Shown here: in pieces, positions 7,625 to 14,718 of the stretch
How positions within the stretch are numbered: the first letter of the stretch is position 1
How the letters are laid out: every line of letters begins with the position of its first letter
Assembly: GCA_038203635.1 (NCBI GenBank)
Contig: JBBRDT010000063.1
Location: 1 to 20,520, forward strand
Origin: DASRIA01 sp038203635
GTDB lineage: Bacteria > Actinomycetota > Thermoleophilia > Solirubrobacterales > JBBDJG01
DNA: 20,520 nt
Reading direction: 5' to 3'
Notes under the pieces: generated by a model
What the model saw: only the letters and a program-made list of their open reading frames with translations
Database searches by the model: none
Told to the model about the DNA's origin: nothing
Translations under genes and position numbers: made by a program

Positions 7625-8821
7625 CTAAAGCGCTTCGTCGCGCACGCGCACGATCTCGGAGAGCTCGTCGATCCTGGACTGCACACCGAGGCTGATCGCA
7701 GATTCGTCTCCCAGTATCCAGGCGTGGTTGTAGACGCCCCGCACCGGATCGAACCGGTAGCCCGGCTGTATGTCGAGCAGGTAGTTCTGGAGCTCGCGGG
7801 GAAGCTCCTCCGCGTCGTCGAGCAGCAGCATCGGCCCGTACTTGCCGGCGCCCCCGAGCGCGGCCGCCGCGGCCGCATCCCCCGGGCGATCCGTGTTCGC
7901 GAACACCAGGCCGTGGCCGGGATCGCGGACTCCCCATCCGAAGGTCGCATCGGAGTACCGCGCGAACGCGATCGCGTTGGTGACCGGTGTGCGGCCCTGG
8001 ATGCGCGTGACCCGGCCGAGGCGCCGCAGCGAGCGCTCCACGGAAGAGGAGATGACGCGCTCCGGCCCGAGCACGTAGATGCGGGGGCGCTCGTGGCGCC
8101 GGACTGCCTGCCTCGTTGCCTGTGGCAGCGAATCTCCTTCCGTGAACAGCACGCTGTCGCCCGACTTCGCCGCCCACGAGGCGGCCGGCATCGCGAACTC
8201 GGGCTTGTCCACGGACACGATCACGACGTTCGGCGAGGGCCGCCCCGCGACATCGGTGACAAACGCGTCGATGGCGGCCGCAACTCTCACCGGGTCGCTC
8301 CCCGCGATGCGGCGGGCACGCAGGTCCCCGGGGGCACGGGCCGGTCCGACCTCGATCGCCTGCGCGCCGCCGGCGGGCGGTGCGCCGATGGGCTTGAGGG
8401 TCTCGAGCGCGGTGGACGTGGCGCGCGGCAGGTCCCCGCCGTCGGTCAGGAGGACCGGGGCACGCAGCGGCCGGGCCATCAGCGCGGAAGCGGCGACGCC
8501 GGCACGCCAGTCGTCCTGGTCGACGAGTGCCACGGCGCGCGGACGCGTGCCGCGGGTCTGACCCGGATAGGTCGCGGTCGCCGTCCCGGCCGCATCCGCG
8601 GCGGCGTCCTCGCCGCCCACCCGGGTCGTGTTCTTGGTGGCGAGCGCGGGGAACCCGAGGACCGTCTGGTCGGCGGTCTCCTCCTTGAGCCGGACCTCGA
8701 CCGGGTCGTCCCCACCCCCGCATCCGGCGATTGCGAGGGCCATCGCGACAGCTGCGGTCACCGCCCAGACCAGCTGCGGACGGCGGCCCGCCGCGGGCGC
8801 GCCTGTGCGGGACTCGGCCAT
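7625..8821 (-). CDS. Lipoprotein with cell-wall-binding repeat 2-like modules
   Basis: A 398-aa secreted lipoprotein. The start is the ATG at 8821, not the longer upstream frame, because a classical lipoprotein signal follows directly: arginines at 13-14, a hydrophobic core (about 17-32) and lipobox AIAGC with C34. Three diverged modules resemble the CW_binding_2 repeat (PF04122): about 65-160 (APVLLTDGGDLPRAT), 170-265 (RIAGSDPVRVAAAI, then SVLFTEGDSLPQAT and YVLGPERVISSSVE), and 272-380 (TRIQGRTPVTNAIAFARYS, then GPMLLLDDAEELP). In clostridia such triple modules anchor proteins to wall polymers; here there is no separate effector domain. -10-like TATCGT (8837-8832) lies 10 nt before the ATG. 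It heads the minus-strand unit with the 96-aa protein and the methyltransferase. Function beyond surface location is unknown. Confidence 0.8.
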   Translation of the reverse strand: MAESRTGAPAAGRRPQLVWAVTAAVAMALAIAGCGGGDDPVEVRLKEETADQTVLGFPALATKNTTRVGGEDAAADAAGTATATYPGQTRGTRPRAVALVDQDDWRAGVAASALMARPLRAPVLLTDGGDLPRATSTALETLKPIGAPPAGGAQAIEVGPARAPGDLRARRIAGSDPVRVAAAIDAFVTDVAGRPSPNVVIVSVDKPEFAMPAASWAAKSGDSVLFTEGDSLPQATRQAVRRHERPRIYVLGPERVISSSVERSLRRLGRVTRIQGRTPVTNAIAFARYSDATFGWGVRDPGHGLVFANTDRPGDAAAAAALGGAGKYGPMLLLDDAEELPRELQNYLLDIQPGYRFDPVRGVYNHAWILGDESAISLGVQSRIDELSEIVRVRDEAL

Positions 8822-8867
8822 GGAGCGGCGGACGATAGCGGCTGAACCTCCCGGGGCCGAAACCTGG

Positions 8868-8893
8868 TTGACGGCCCCCGAGAGGGGTACAAT
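8868..8893 (+). promoter_or_regulatory. Candidate promoter of the third acyl-CoA dehydrogenase
   Basis: TACAAT at 8888-8893 is a good -10 box. TTGACG at 8868-8873 is a possible -35, but the spacer is only 14 nt. Transcription would begin near 8900, at the edge of the operator, giving a leader of about 80 nt. Confidence 0.45.
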
Positions 8894-8899
8894 TTCCTT

Positions 8900-8919
8900 G
8901 GTTGACTCGTCAGTCAACC
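8900..8919. promoter_or_regulatory. Palindromic operator GGTTGACTCGTCAGTCAACC
   Basis: Two perfect 8-nt arms, GGTTGACT and AGTCAACC, around a 4-nt centre CGTC. The inner arms are identical to those at 2847-2862, with the same 4-nt spacing. It lies 7 nt downstream of the TACAAT box and 59 nt before the ATG, where a bound dimer would block transcription. Confidence 0.75.
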
Positions 8920-8978
8920 GCCGGAGTGCATGGACCGCCTGGCGCCATGCGGCGGCCGAGACTTGGAGCCGGAATCGG

Positions 8979-10310
8979 ATGGACTTTCGACTCAACGACG
9001 AAACTCTCGAATGGCAGCAGTACTGCCGCAAGTTCGCCCGCGAGGTGGTGCGGCCGGCGGCGCCGCAGCACGACCGCGACGAGAGCGTGCCCTACGAGGT
9101 CATGAAAGAGGCCTACGCGTGGAAGCTCGCGGGGCTCGAATGGATTCAGACCCTCCAGGGCGACTCCGACGGCCTCAAGGGCGTGATCTATGCCGAGGAG
9201 ATCCACTGGGGCTGCGCCGGCATCGCGCTCGCCATTTCGGCCTCGACGCTCTGTGCCGCCGGTATCGCGTCCTCGGGCACGCCCGAGCAGATCGGCCGCT
9301 GGATCCCCGAGGTGATCGGCAACGCGGAAGACCCCAAGATCGGGGCGTACGCGGTCACCGAGCCCTCCGCGGGCTCCGACGTCAAGTCGCTGCGCACGAC
9401 GGCCAAACGCGACGGTGACGATTGGATCCTGAACGGCACCAAGACCTTCATCTCGAACGGCGGCATCGCGGACGTGACCGTGGTCGTGGCGACGGTCGAC
9501 CCCGACCTCGGGCATCGCGGCCAGGCCTCGTTCATCGTCACGGGCGACAATCCCGGCCTGAAGCTCGGCCACAAGGAGTCGAAGCTCGGCATCCGCGCCT
9601 CGCAGACCGCCGAGATCGTCCTCGAGGACTGTCGCATCCCCGGCGACCACCTGCTGGGCGGCGAGGAGAAGCTGCAGCGCAAGCTCGAGCGCGCCCGCTC
9701 GGGCAAGAGCTCGGGCGCTTCCGGCGCGCTTGCGACGTTCGAGCTCACGCGTCCCACCGTCGGGGCCTCGGCGCTCGGCATCGCGCAGGCCGCGTATGAG
9801 TGGACGCTCGAGTACCTGCACGGTCGCTCCGAGGACGGCCATCCGCTGCTTCAGGAGCAGCGCATCCAGCAGGTGCTCGCCGACGTCGCGACGGAGATCG
9901 AGGGGGCCCGCCTCCTCGTCTGGCGCGCGGCGTGGATGGGGCGCCACGGGATGCCCATGACCGGCGGCCAGGGCTCCATGTCGAAGCTCAAGGGTGGCGA
10001 CGTGGCGATGTGGGCAACCACCGAGCTGATGGACCTGGTCGGGCCGATGGCCCAGTCCACGGACTACCCGCTCGAGAAGTGGTTCCGGGACGCCAAGATC
10101 TACCAGATCTTCGAGGGCACGGCCCAGATCCAGCGGCTGGTCATCGCGCGGATGCAGGCGGCCGAGTACGCAGAGCGGCTGCAGTTCGCCCAGGACGTCG
10201 CCGCCTCGGCGACGGCGGGCGGCGCGAGCAACGGAGTCGTCTCGCAGGCTCCCGGCAACGCACAGTCGGAGACTGCGGCGGGCGCCGAGACCCCGCAGGT
10301 CCCGGTCTAG
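8979..10310 (+). CDS. Acyl-CoA dehydrogenase (medium/short-chain type)
   Basis: A 443-aa FAD-dependent acyl-CoA dehydrogenase. The frame is open far upstream, but homology begins at MDFRLNDETL, and the ATG at 8979 follows GGAG (8965-8968), so this start is chosen. The middle domain holds YAVTEPSAGSDVKSL (124-138). The catalytic base is E379 in YQIFEGTAQIQRL, the classical medium/short-chain position. Two oddities: an insertion around 231-255 (KLERARSGKSSGASGA) after the middle domain, and a roughly 40-residue Ala/Gly/Ser-rich tail after residue 404 that is not part of the fold. It is a single-gene unit, divergent from the lipoprotein and separated from the other beta-oxidation genes by the lipoprotein unit, yet it carries the same operator as the dehydrogenase/thiolase pair. 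Chain-length specificity is not readable. Confidence 0.92.
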   Translation: MDFRLNDETLEWQQYCRKFAREVVRPAAPQHDRDESVPYEVMKEAYAWKLAGLEWIQTLQGDSDGLKGVIYAEEIHWGCAGIALAISASTLCAAGIASSGTPEQIGRWIPEVIGNAEDPKIGAYAVTEPSAGSDVKSLRTTAKRDGDDWILNGTKTFISNGGIADVTVVVATVDPDLGHRGQASFIVTGDNPGLKLGHKESKLGIRASQTAEIVLEDCRIPGDHLLGGEEKLQRKLERARSGKSSGASGALATFELTRPTVGASALGIAQAAYEWTLEYLHGRSEDGHPLLQEQRIQQVLADVATEIEGARLLVWRAAWMGRHGMPMTGGQGSMSKLKGGDVAMWATTELMDLVGPMAQSTDYPLEKWFRDAKIYQIFEGTAQIQRLVIARMQAAEYAERLQFAQDVAASATAGGASNGVVSQAPGNAQSETAAGAETPQVPV

Positions 10311-10316
10311 CGACGC

Positions 10317-10436
10317 TCACAGGTGCAGCGTGCCGTCCTCGCTCAGGCTGGGGCGGTGCTCGGCTGACCCGTGCTCGGCCTGCAGGCGCGCCATCCGGCA
10401 CGCGAACACCACGCGGTCGCCGCGGCGTGCGCGCAA
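10317..10436 (-). CDS. Possible small ORF, 39 aa
   Basis: In the gap between the acyl-CoA dehydrogenase and the CDF exporter, one minus-strand frame reads like protein: it includes RGDRVVFACRMARLQAEHGS and ends HRPSLSEDGTLHL before TGA (10319-10317). An in-frame stop lies upstream at 10478-10476. The only starts are TTG (10436) or internal GTG/ATG codons, and no Shine-Dalgarno is visible. It may be a small gene, the remnant 3' end of a lost gene, or chance in GC-rich sequence. Confidence 0.25.
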   Translation of the reverse strand: MRARRGDRVVFACRMARLQAEHGSAEHRPSLSEDGTLHL

Positions 10437-10476
10437 CGTGAACGTACGCCGGTATCGGGACAGCGCCGCGTAGCGC

Positions 10477-10482
10477 TAGCCT
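10477..10482 (+). promoter_or_regulatory. -10 box for leaderless CDF exporter mRNA
   Basis: TAGCCT fits TANNNT and ends 7 nt before the ATG at 10490, so transcription would begin at or next to the start codon. No Shine-Dalgarno precedes the gene, which agrees with a leaderless transcript. Confidence 0.45.
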
Positions 10483-10489
10483 GGGCTCG

Positions 10490-11419
10490 ATGGCCCACGC
10501 GCACGGTCATTCGCACTCGCATGGCGGGCTCGACGCACGCCGCGCCGGCAACCGGTCGCGGATGGCGGTCGCGCTGGCGATCAACGCCGTGCTGCTGGTC
10601 GCGACCGTGGCCGGGGGGATCCTGACCGGCTCGCTGGCGCTGCTGGCCGACGCCGGGCACCTGTTGTCGGACGTCGGTGCGATCGCGATCGGCCTGGTGG
10701 CGGCTCGGCTGGCCGGCCGGGCCCCGACGCCCGCGCGCACGTACGGGCTGCAGCGCAGCGAGGTGCTGGGGGCGCTCGCAAACGGCATCCTGCTCGTCGT
10801 CATCGCGGTGTTGATCGTGGTCGAGGCGATCGGGCGGTTCGGATCACCTCCGGACGTGTCGGGCGCCGGGATGCTGGCGGTCGGGCTCGCGGGCCTTGCC
10901 GGCAACGTCGCCGCGACATGGGTCCTTGCCTCCGGCGACCGTGGGGACCTCAACCTCGAGGGGGTGATGCGGCACTCGGCGGCGGATGCGCTCAGCTCGA
11001 TCGGCGTGGTCGTCGCCGCGATCCTCGTGCTGGCCGCGGGGTGGGACGAGGCCGACCCCGTCGCGAGCCTCGTGATCGCGGGGCTGATCGTCGTGGGGTC
11101 GTGGCGCCTGCTGAAGGAGCCGGTGGACGTGCTGCTCGAAGCCGCGCCTGCGGGCACCGACGTGTCGGCTGTCGGGAGCGCGATGGCCGCGGTGCCCGAC
11201 GTGATCGAGGTGCACGACCTGCACATCTGGACGGTGACCTCGGGGTTCCCGGCGCTCAGCGCGCACGTGGTCGTGAGGCGCGGGTGCGATCGAGACCTCG
11301 TCCTGCGCCGGGTCGAGCGGCTGCTGCACGACCGCTTCGCGATCACGCACACGACCCTCCAGATGGTCGAGCACGATTCCAGCGCGGGCCTGATCCAGGT
11401 CGAGGGAAGCGGCACCTAG
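10490..11419 (+). CDS. CDF-family divalent cation (zinc-type) exporter
   Basis: A 309-aa cation diffusion facilitator of the CzcD/ZitB type, which exports Zn2+ (or Co2+/Cd2+) from the cytoplasm in exchange for protons. The N-terminus is His-rich (H3, H5, H7, H9, H11), then six membrane helices cover about 25-200. The metal site is intact: D54/H57/D61 in LADAGHLLSD on TM2 and H162/D166 in RHSAADALSS on TM5; the H-D/H-D set is the zinc-selective arrangement. The cytosolic C-terminal domain (about 205-300) includes VHDLHIWTVTSG. There is no SD; a -10 box sits 7 nt upstream, suggesting a leaderless mRNA. No ArsR/CadC or MerR regulator is adjacent. The stop TAG shares CTAG with the stop of the convergent SDR gene. 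Confidence 0.93.
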   Translation: MAHAHGHSHSHGGLDARRAGNRSRMAVALAINAVLLVATVAGGILTGSLALLADAGHLLSDVGAIAIGLVAARLAGRAPTPARTYGLQRSEVLGALANGILLVVIAVLIVVEAIGRFGSPPDVSGAGMLAVGLAGLAGNVAATWVLASGDRGDLNLEGVMRHSAADALSSIGVVVAAILVLAAGWDEADPVASLVIAGLIVVGSWRLLKEPVDVLLEAAPAGTDVSAVGSAMAAVPDVIEVHDLHIWTVTSGFPALSAHVVVRRGCDRDLVLRRVERLLHDRFAITHTTLQMVEHDSSAGLIQVEGSGT

Positions 11420-12216
11420 ATGATCACCTGCACGGTGCCGCCGTCGACGCTCCACGCGGCTCCGGCGACGTAGGACGCGCGCTCCGAGCAGAGGAACACG
11501 ATCGCGTCGGCGATCTCGCCGGGTTCCGCAAGGCGCCCGATGGGGCGGCCGGCCCCGGACTTCGCGATTGCCTCCTCGGCGCTCGCGAGACCGGACAGGG
11601 CCGCCGACTGGTCTGCGAGCCCGCCCTCGCCGACCCACAGCTCGGACTTCGTCGGCCCCGGGCAGATCGCGTTGACCAGCACGCCGTCGCCCGCGCACCG
11701 GTCCGCCCACAGCCGCGACAGCGACAGCTGCGCCGCCTTGGCGACGGAGTACTCCGGCATGTTCGCCGAGGGGCGCTTGCCCGCTGTGCTCGCGACGTTG
11801 ACGACGCGCCCCCAGCCGCGTTCCCGCATGCCCGGCACGAGCGCGCGCATCGCGCGCAGCGGCGCCATCACGTTCAGCTCCCAGGCCGCCTGCCAGTCCT
11901 CGTCGGGCACGTCGTCGAGGTCGCGCCACCGGGCCGTGCCCGCGTTGTTGACCAGCACGTCGGGCGCGCCGATGCTCGCACCGGCTTCGGCGGCCATCCG
12001 CTCGCCCGCGTCGGGAGCGGTCACGTCGCACGTCAGGGCCGCTGCCTTGCCGCCCGCGGCCAGGCAGGCCTCCACCGCGGCTTCGAGGGGCGCCGCCGTG
12101 CGCGCCACCAGCAGCACGGAGGCACCCTCCGCGCACAGCGCGCGAGCGGTCGCGAGGCCGATGCCGCGGCTGGCGCCGGTCACCACGCATGCTCTTCCCC
12201 CCAGGCCGAGGTCCAC
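11416..12216 (-). CDS. SDR-family NAD(P)-dependent oxidoreductase
   Basis: A 266-aa classical short-chain dehydrogenase/reductase. The cofactor motif TGASRGIG starts at residue 14, NNAG is at about residue 89-92, the catalytic Ser lies in NVASTAGK and the Tyr/Lys pair in YSVAK, and the C-terminus has the usual SVDGGTVQV. Length is standard. The substrate cannot be named; 3-oxoacyl reductases, 3-hydroxyacyl dehydrogenases and steroid dehydrogenases all look like this. GTG is used as start because it places the Rossmann motif at the normal distance. TACACT lies 7 nt before the GTG and no Shine-Dalgarno is present, so a leaderless transcript is likely. It converges on the CDF exporter with stops overlapping in CTAG. 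Confidence 0.9.
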   Translation of the reverse strand: MDLGLGGRACVVTGASRGIGLATARALCAEGASVLLVARTAAPLEAAVEACLAAGGKAAALTCDVTAPDAGERMAAEAGASIGAPDVLVNNAGTARWRDLDDVPDEDWQAAWELNVMAPLRAMRALVPGMRERGWGRVVNVASTAGKRPSANMPEYSVAKAAQLSLSRLWADRCAGDGVLVNAICPGPTKSELWVGEGGLADQSAALSGLASAEEAIAKSGAGRPIGRLAEPGEIADAIVFLCSERASYVAGAAWSVDGGTVQVII

Positions 12217-12223
12217 GCGCGCA

Positions 12224-12229
12224 AGTGTA
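12224..12229 (-). promoter_or_regulatory. -10 box for leaderless SDR mRNA
   Basis: On the minus strand TACACT ends 7 nt before the GTG start of the SDR gene at 12216. This is the spacing expected if transcription starts on the G of the start codon. No clear -35 is seen. Confidence 0.45.
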
Positions 12230-12354
12230 GGAAGTGCGGCGCAATCCCTCGTGCAGAGGTGACCCGGCGGGCAGGAAAACGCGCCGCCACACGTCTTGGT
12301 GCTAAGGTTCTCCCGCTTTTGCAGGCAAATCAGTTCTGGGAGGTACTTACCTTC

Positions 12355-12530
12355 TCGAACCGCTGAGTTCTCCCCCGGCGGCCAGGACGGCCAACGCGGG
12401 GCGAAGCGGGGGAACCAACGCCAGTCGCGGGCGCCCAGGTGGCGTCCTCGGGGCTAATCGCCACGAGCCCCTTCGTGGTGTAGCGCCAGCTCTTCCGGCG
12501 CGAGCCCGACAGCTAACCCCGTAAGCGTTG
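12355..12530 (+). ncRNA. Cyclic-di-AMP riboswitch (ydaO-yuaA type)
   Basis: The leader of the M23 peptidase gene carries the conserved core of the ydaO-yuaA riboswitch: GGGGAACCA (12409-12417), GGGGCTAATC (12450-12459), a TAGCGCC segment, then GAGCCCGACAGCTAACC with GTAAGCG (12502-12527). Stems fit: closing helix AACCGCT (12358-12364) with AGCGTT (12524-12529), CCACGA/TCGTGG (12461-12478), and GCGCC/GGCGC (12483-12501). The class binds c-di-AMP and in actinobacteria typically precedes wall hydrolases such as Rpf, NlpC/P60 and M23 proteins, usually as an off switch. A purine stretch, GGAAAGAG (12530-12537), just after the closing helix is the probable ribosome site. Exact ends and expression platform are uncertain. 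Confidence 0.9.
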
Positions 12531-12540
12531 GAAAGAGACA

Positions 12541-13788
12541 ATGGTGGATCCAAAACTCCCGGCCTCCGGCAGGGGCCTCGCTCGCACAACCGACCCGCGC
12601 ACGCCACGGCAGGAAGCCGCGCTCGTCGCTGCTCTGTTGCTGGCAGCCCTTGCGCTGCTCGCGCTCCTACCCGGAGCGTCGCGCTCCGCCTCATTCCAGG
12701 CGATCCAGGCGAACATCGGCGACAAGCAGGCCGCGATCGACAACGCGCGCGCGAAGGAGGGCGTGCTCACGAGCGACATCAGCGCGCTGTCGAGGCGCAT
12801 CCGCTCCCTCACTCGCGAGATCGGCTCGCTGCGCCGTCGCGAGGCGCGTGTCGAGAACACACTTGACGGGCGGCGTGCCCAGCTCGCTCGTGTACAGGCG
12901 CGCTATGAGGTCGAGCACAAGCGGTTCGTGCGCCTGCGCAAGGAGCTGGGCCGCTCGCAGGGCGTGCTCGCCAAGCGCCTGATCCAGATCTACAAGGCCG
13001 ACCAGCCCGACATGATGTCGGTGATCCTCGAGTCCGACGGCTTCGACGATCTGCTCGTACGAGCGGACTACATGAGCGCAATCGGCGAGCAGGATTCGGT
13101 GATCGTCGACAAGGTCCGTGCGCTCAAGAAGAAGTCGGCGCAGAAGCGGCTGCTGCTCGTGGTGCTGAGGTCGCAGGCCGTCGAGGCCGTGCGCGTGATC
13201 GAGACAAAGCAGCGTGAGCTGCAGGAGGCACGCTCCGCGATCCAGGCGAACGAAGCCGACCTGGCCGCGGCGCGCCACTACAAGTTCGGCAAGCTCGGCA
13301 ACGTGAAGGAGCATCGTCACGAGCTCGAGGGCGACCTGCGTGCCCTGCAGGCCGCGTCCGCACAGGTCACCAACCAGCTGCAGGGTGCAGGCCCCGCGCC
13401 GGCGGGCCCGATCCGCCAGGGCGGTGGGGGTTACATCTGGCCTGTGAACGGGCCGGTCGTCTCGCCCTTCGGGATGCGCTGGGGACGCCTGCACGCCGGC
13501 GTCGACATCGCGGTGCCGGCAGGCACGCCCATCCGGGCGGCGGCGAGCGGGACGGTCGCGATGGCCGGCTGGATGGGCGGCTACGGCCAGTACACCTGCA
13601 TCCAGCACGGCGGCGGCGTCGCCACGTGTTACGCGCATCAGTCGTCGATCGGAGTCGGGGTGGGAGCAAGCGTCAAGCAGGGCCAGGTGATCGGAGCGTC
13701 CGGCTGCACCGGCCACTGCTTCGGCGACCACCTGCACTTCGAGGTGCGGATCAACGGGTCTCCCGTCGACCCGATGGGCTACCTGTAG
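12541..13788 (+). CDS. Secreted M23 peptidase with EnvC-like coiled coil
   Basis: A 415-aa exported protein. A basic N-terminus and hydrophobic segment (about 26-43) form a signal peptide or anchor, with a possible cleavage site near 47-50. Residues 52-280 are a long coiled coil of the EnvC/CwlO type, containing the conserved IYKADQPDMMSVILES region. The C-terminal M23 (LytM) domain, about 297-415, has the zinc ligands H318 and D322 in LHAGVD and H399 in DHLHFEV, with H366 and H397 as the catalytic histidines. It is therefore predicted to be an active peptidoglycan endopeptidase, not a degenerate activator. Four cysteines in the domain (C353, C363, C389, C393) could form disulfides outside the cell. 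ATG is chosen because it follows the riboswitch and GGAAAGAG by a normal distance. Expression should respond to c-di-AMP. Confidence 0.92.
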   Translation: MVDPKLPASGRGLARTTDPRTPRQEAALVAALLLAALALLALLPGASRSASFQAIQANIGDKQAAIDNARAKEGVLTSDISALSRRIRSLTREIGSLRRREARVENTLDGRRAQLARVQARYEVEHKRFVRLRKELGRSQGVLAKRLIQIYKADQPDMMSVILESDGFDDLLVRADYMSAIGEQDSVIVDKVRALKKKSAQKRLLLVVLRSQAVEAVRVIETKQRELQEARSAIQANEADLAAARHYKFGKLGNVKEHRHELEGDLRALQAASAQVTNQLQGAGPAPAGPIRQGGGGYIWPVNGPVVSPFGMRWGRLHAGVDIAVPAGTPIRAAASGTVAMAGWMGGYGQYTCIQHGGGVATCYAHQSSIGVGVGASVKQGQVIGASGCTGHCFGDHLHFEVRINGSPVDPMGYL

Positions 13789-13821
13789 CCCGCCTGCGGC
13801 ACTCACGTCGCGTCCGCTCGG

Positions 13822-13827
13822 GATAAT
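13822..13827 (+). promoter_or_regulatory. -10 box before lgt
   Basis: GATAAT (one mismatch from TATAAT) lies 8 nt before the GTG start of lgt, in the 47-nt gap after the M23 gene. This would give a leaderless lgt transcript independent of the riboswitch. No good -35 is visible. Confidence 0.45.
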
Positions 13828-13835
13828 CGCCCACT

Positions 13836-14597
13836 GTGCAGCCCGAGATCCAGCTAGGCCCGCTCGAGCTGAAGACGTTCGGGCTCATGTTCGCGCTCGG
13901 CTTCCTGGCCGCGGGCGCGGTCATCGCACGTCGCTTCGAGGAGCTCGGCAAGCCCGTGGACTGGGCGTACGAGATGACCTTCGCGGCACTCCTGGGCGGG
14001 CTCGTCGGAGCGCGCGTGTACTACCTCGCGCAACACTGGTCGGACGTCCACGACGACCTGTTCGGAAACATCTTCTCCGGCTCGGGGCTGGTTTGGTACG
14101 GGGGCGCGATCGGCGGCGCGCTCGCGGTGTTCGGGTGGGCCTGGTGGCGCGGTTTCATTTCCCTGGCGTTGCTCGACCTCGCATCGGTGCCGCTTGCGCT
14201 CGGGTACGCGATCGGCCGTGTCGGATGCCAGGTGTCGGGCGACGGGGACTACGGCCGGGCGTCCGACCTGCCGTGGGCGATGTCGTATCCGGACGGGACC
14301 GTGCCGACGAACGAGGAGGTTCATCCCACGCCCGTGTATGAGACGCTCGCGATGGGACTGGTCGCCTGGCTGCTGTGGCAATGGCGCGACCGCTTCAAGC
14401 CCGGCGTGCTGTTCGCGCTCTACCTCGTCCTGTCCGGGCTGGAACGCTTCCTGGTCGAGTTCTTGCGGCGCAACGAGGACACGGTCGCCGGTCTCACGAC
14501 CCCGCAGGTGGAGAGCCTCGTGTTGATGGCCGTCGGGGTGACGTGGATCGCCGTGGTCAGCCGCCGGCCGGGAGGTATCGCGGTCCAGGCAGCGTGA
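13836..14597 (+). CDS. lgt: Prolipoprotein diacylglyceryl transferase
   Basis: A 253-aa polytopic membrane enzyme that transfers diacylglycerol from phosphatidylglycerol to the lipobox Cys of preprolipoproteins. Recognisable family segments are SGLVWYGGAIGGALAV in the middle, the signature GRVGCQVSGDGDYG, which replaces the proteobacterial GRxGNFxNGE form, HPTPVYE, and the late Arg-containing stretch LERFLVEFLRRNED. Several hydrophobic helices span the chain. The GTG start gives a short N-terminus (MQPEIQLGPLELKTFGLMFA) as expected. It is downstream of the M23 gene but has its own -10 box, and no Shine-Dalgarno. The lipoprotein at 7625-8821 is a natural substrate. Confidence 0.93.
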   Translation: MQPEIQLGPLELKTFGLMFALGFLAAGAVIARRFEELGKPVDWAYEMTFAALLGGLVGARVYYLAQHWSDVHDDLFGNIFSGSGLVWYGGAIGGALAVFGWAWWRGFISLALLDLASVPLALGYAIGRVGCQVSGDGDYGRASDLPWAMSYPDGTVPTNEEVHPTPVYETLAMGLVAWLLWQWRDRFKPGVLFALYLVLSGLERFLVEFLRRNEDTVAGLTTPQVESLVLMAVGVTWIAVVSRRPGGIAVQAA

Positions 14598-14684
14598 ACC
14601 TGGTGGCGACCAGAAGGTACAGGGCGGCGACCCCGATGCACTGGCCTCGAACGGTCGCCGCCACACTGACCTCCCTGCTTTAGA

Positions 14685-14709
14685 AATAGCACGCGGAACG
14701 TCCGCGGTG
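14685..14709 (-). terminator. Candidate intrinsic terminator of the hydrolase gene
   Basis: CACGCGGA (14690-14697) and TCCGCG(G)TG (14701-14709) form an 8-bp stem with one bulged G and a 3-nt loop. On the minus strand it begins 9 nt after the hydrolase stop and is followed by GCTATTTCT, a modest T-rich tail. It could also stop lgt transcripts. The remaining bases from 14598 to 14689 hold nothing else I can identify. Confidence 0.5.
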
Positions 14710-14718
14710 GCGAAGTAT

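Noticed and set aside
8628..8978. 117-residue N-terminal extension of the third acyl-CoA dehydrogenase
   Set aside because: It would cover the promoter, the operator and the lipoprotein's 5' coding region; family homology starts at the ATG at 8979, which has a Shine-Dalgarno.
8822..9031. 70-residue N-terminal extension of the repeat lipoprotein
   Set aside because: It would bury the lipoprotein signal peptide internally and run through the operator; the ATG at 8821 places the lipobox at residue 34.
10844..12292. 482-aa minus-strand ORF across the SDR and CDF genes, and a similar 482-aa plus-strand ORF
   Set aside because: Both overlap well-supported genes on either strand and have Arg/Gly-rich shadow composition.
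12273..12295. ECF sigma-like promoter (GGAAAAC ... GTC) before the riboswitch
   Set aside because: The spacing is about 12 nt rather than the 15-16 expected and the elements are weak.
13789..13835. Terminator between the M23 gene and lgt
   Set aside because: No stable hairpin with a T tract is visible in the 47-nt gap.
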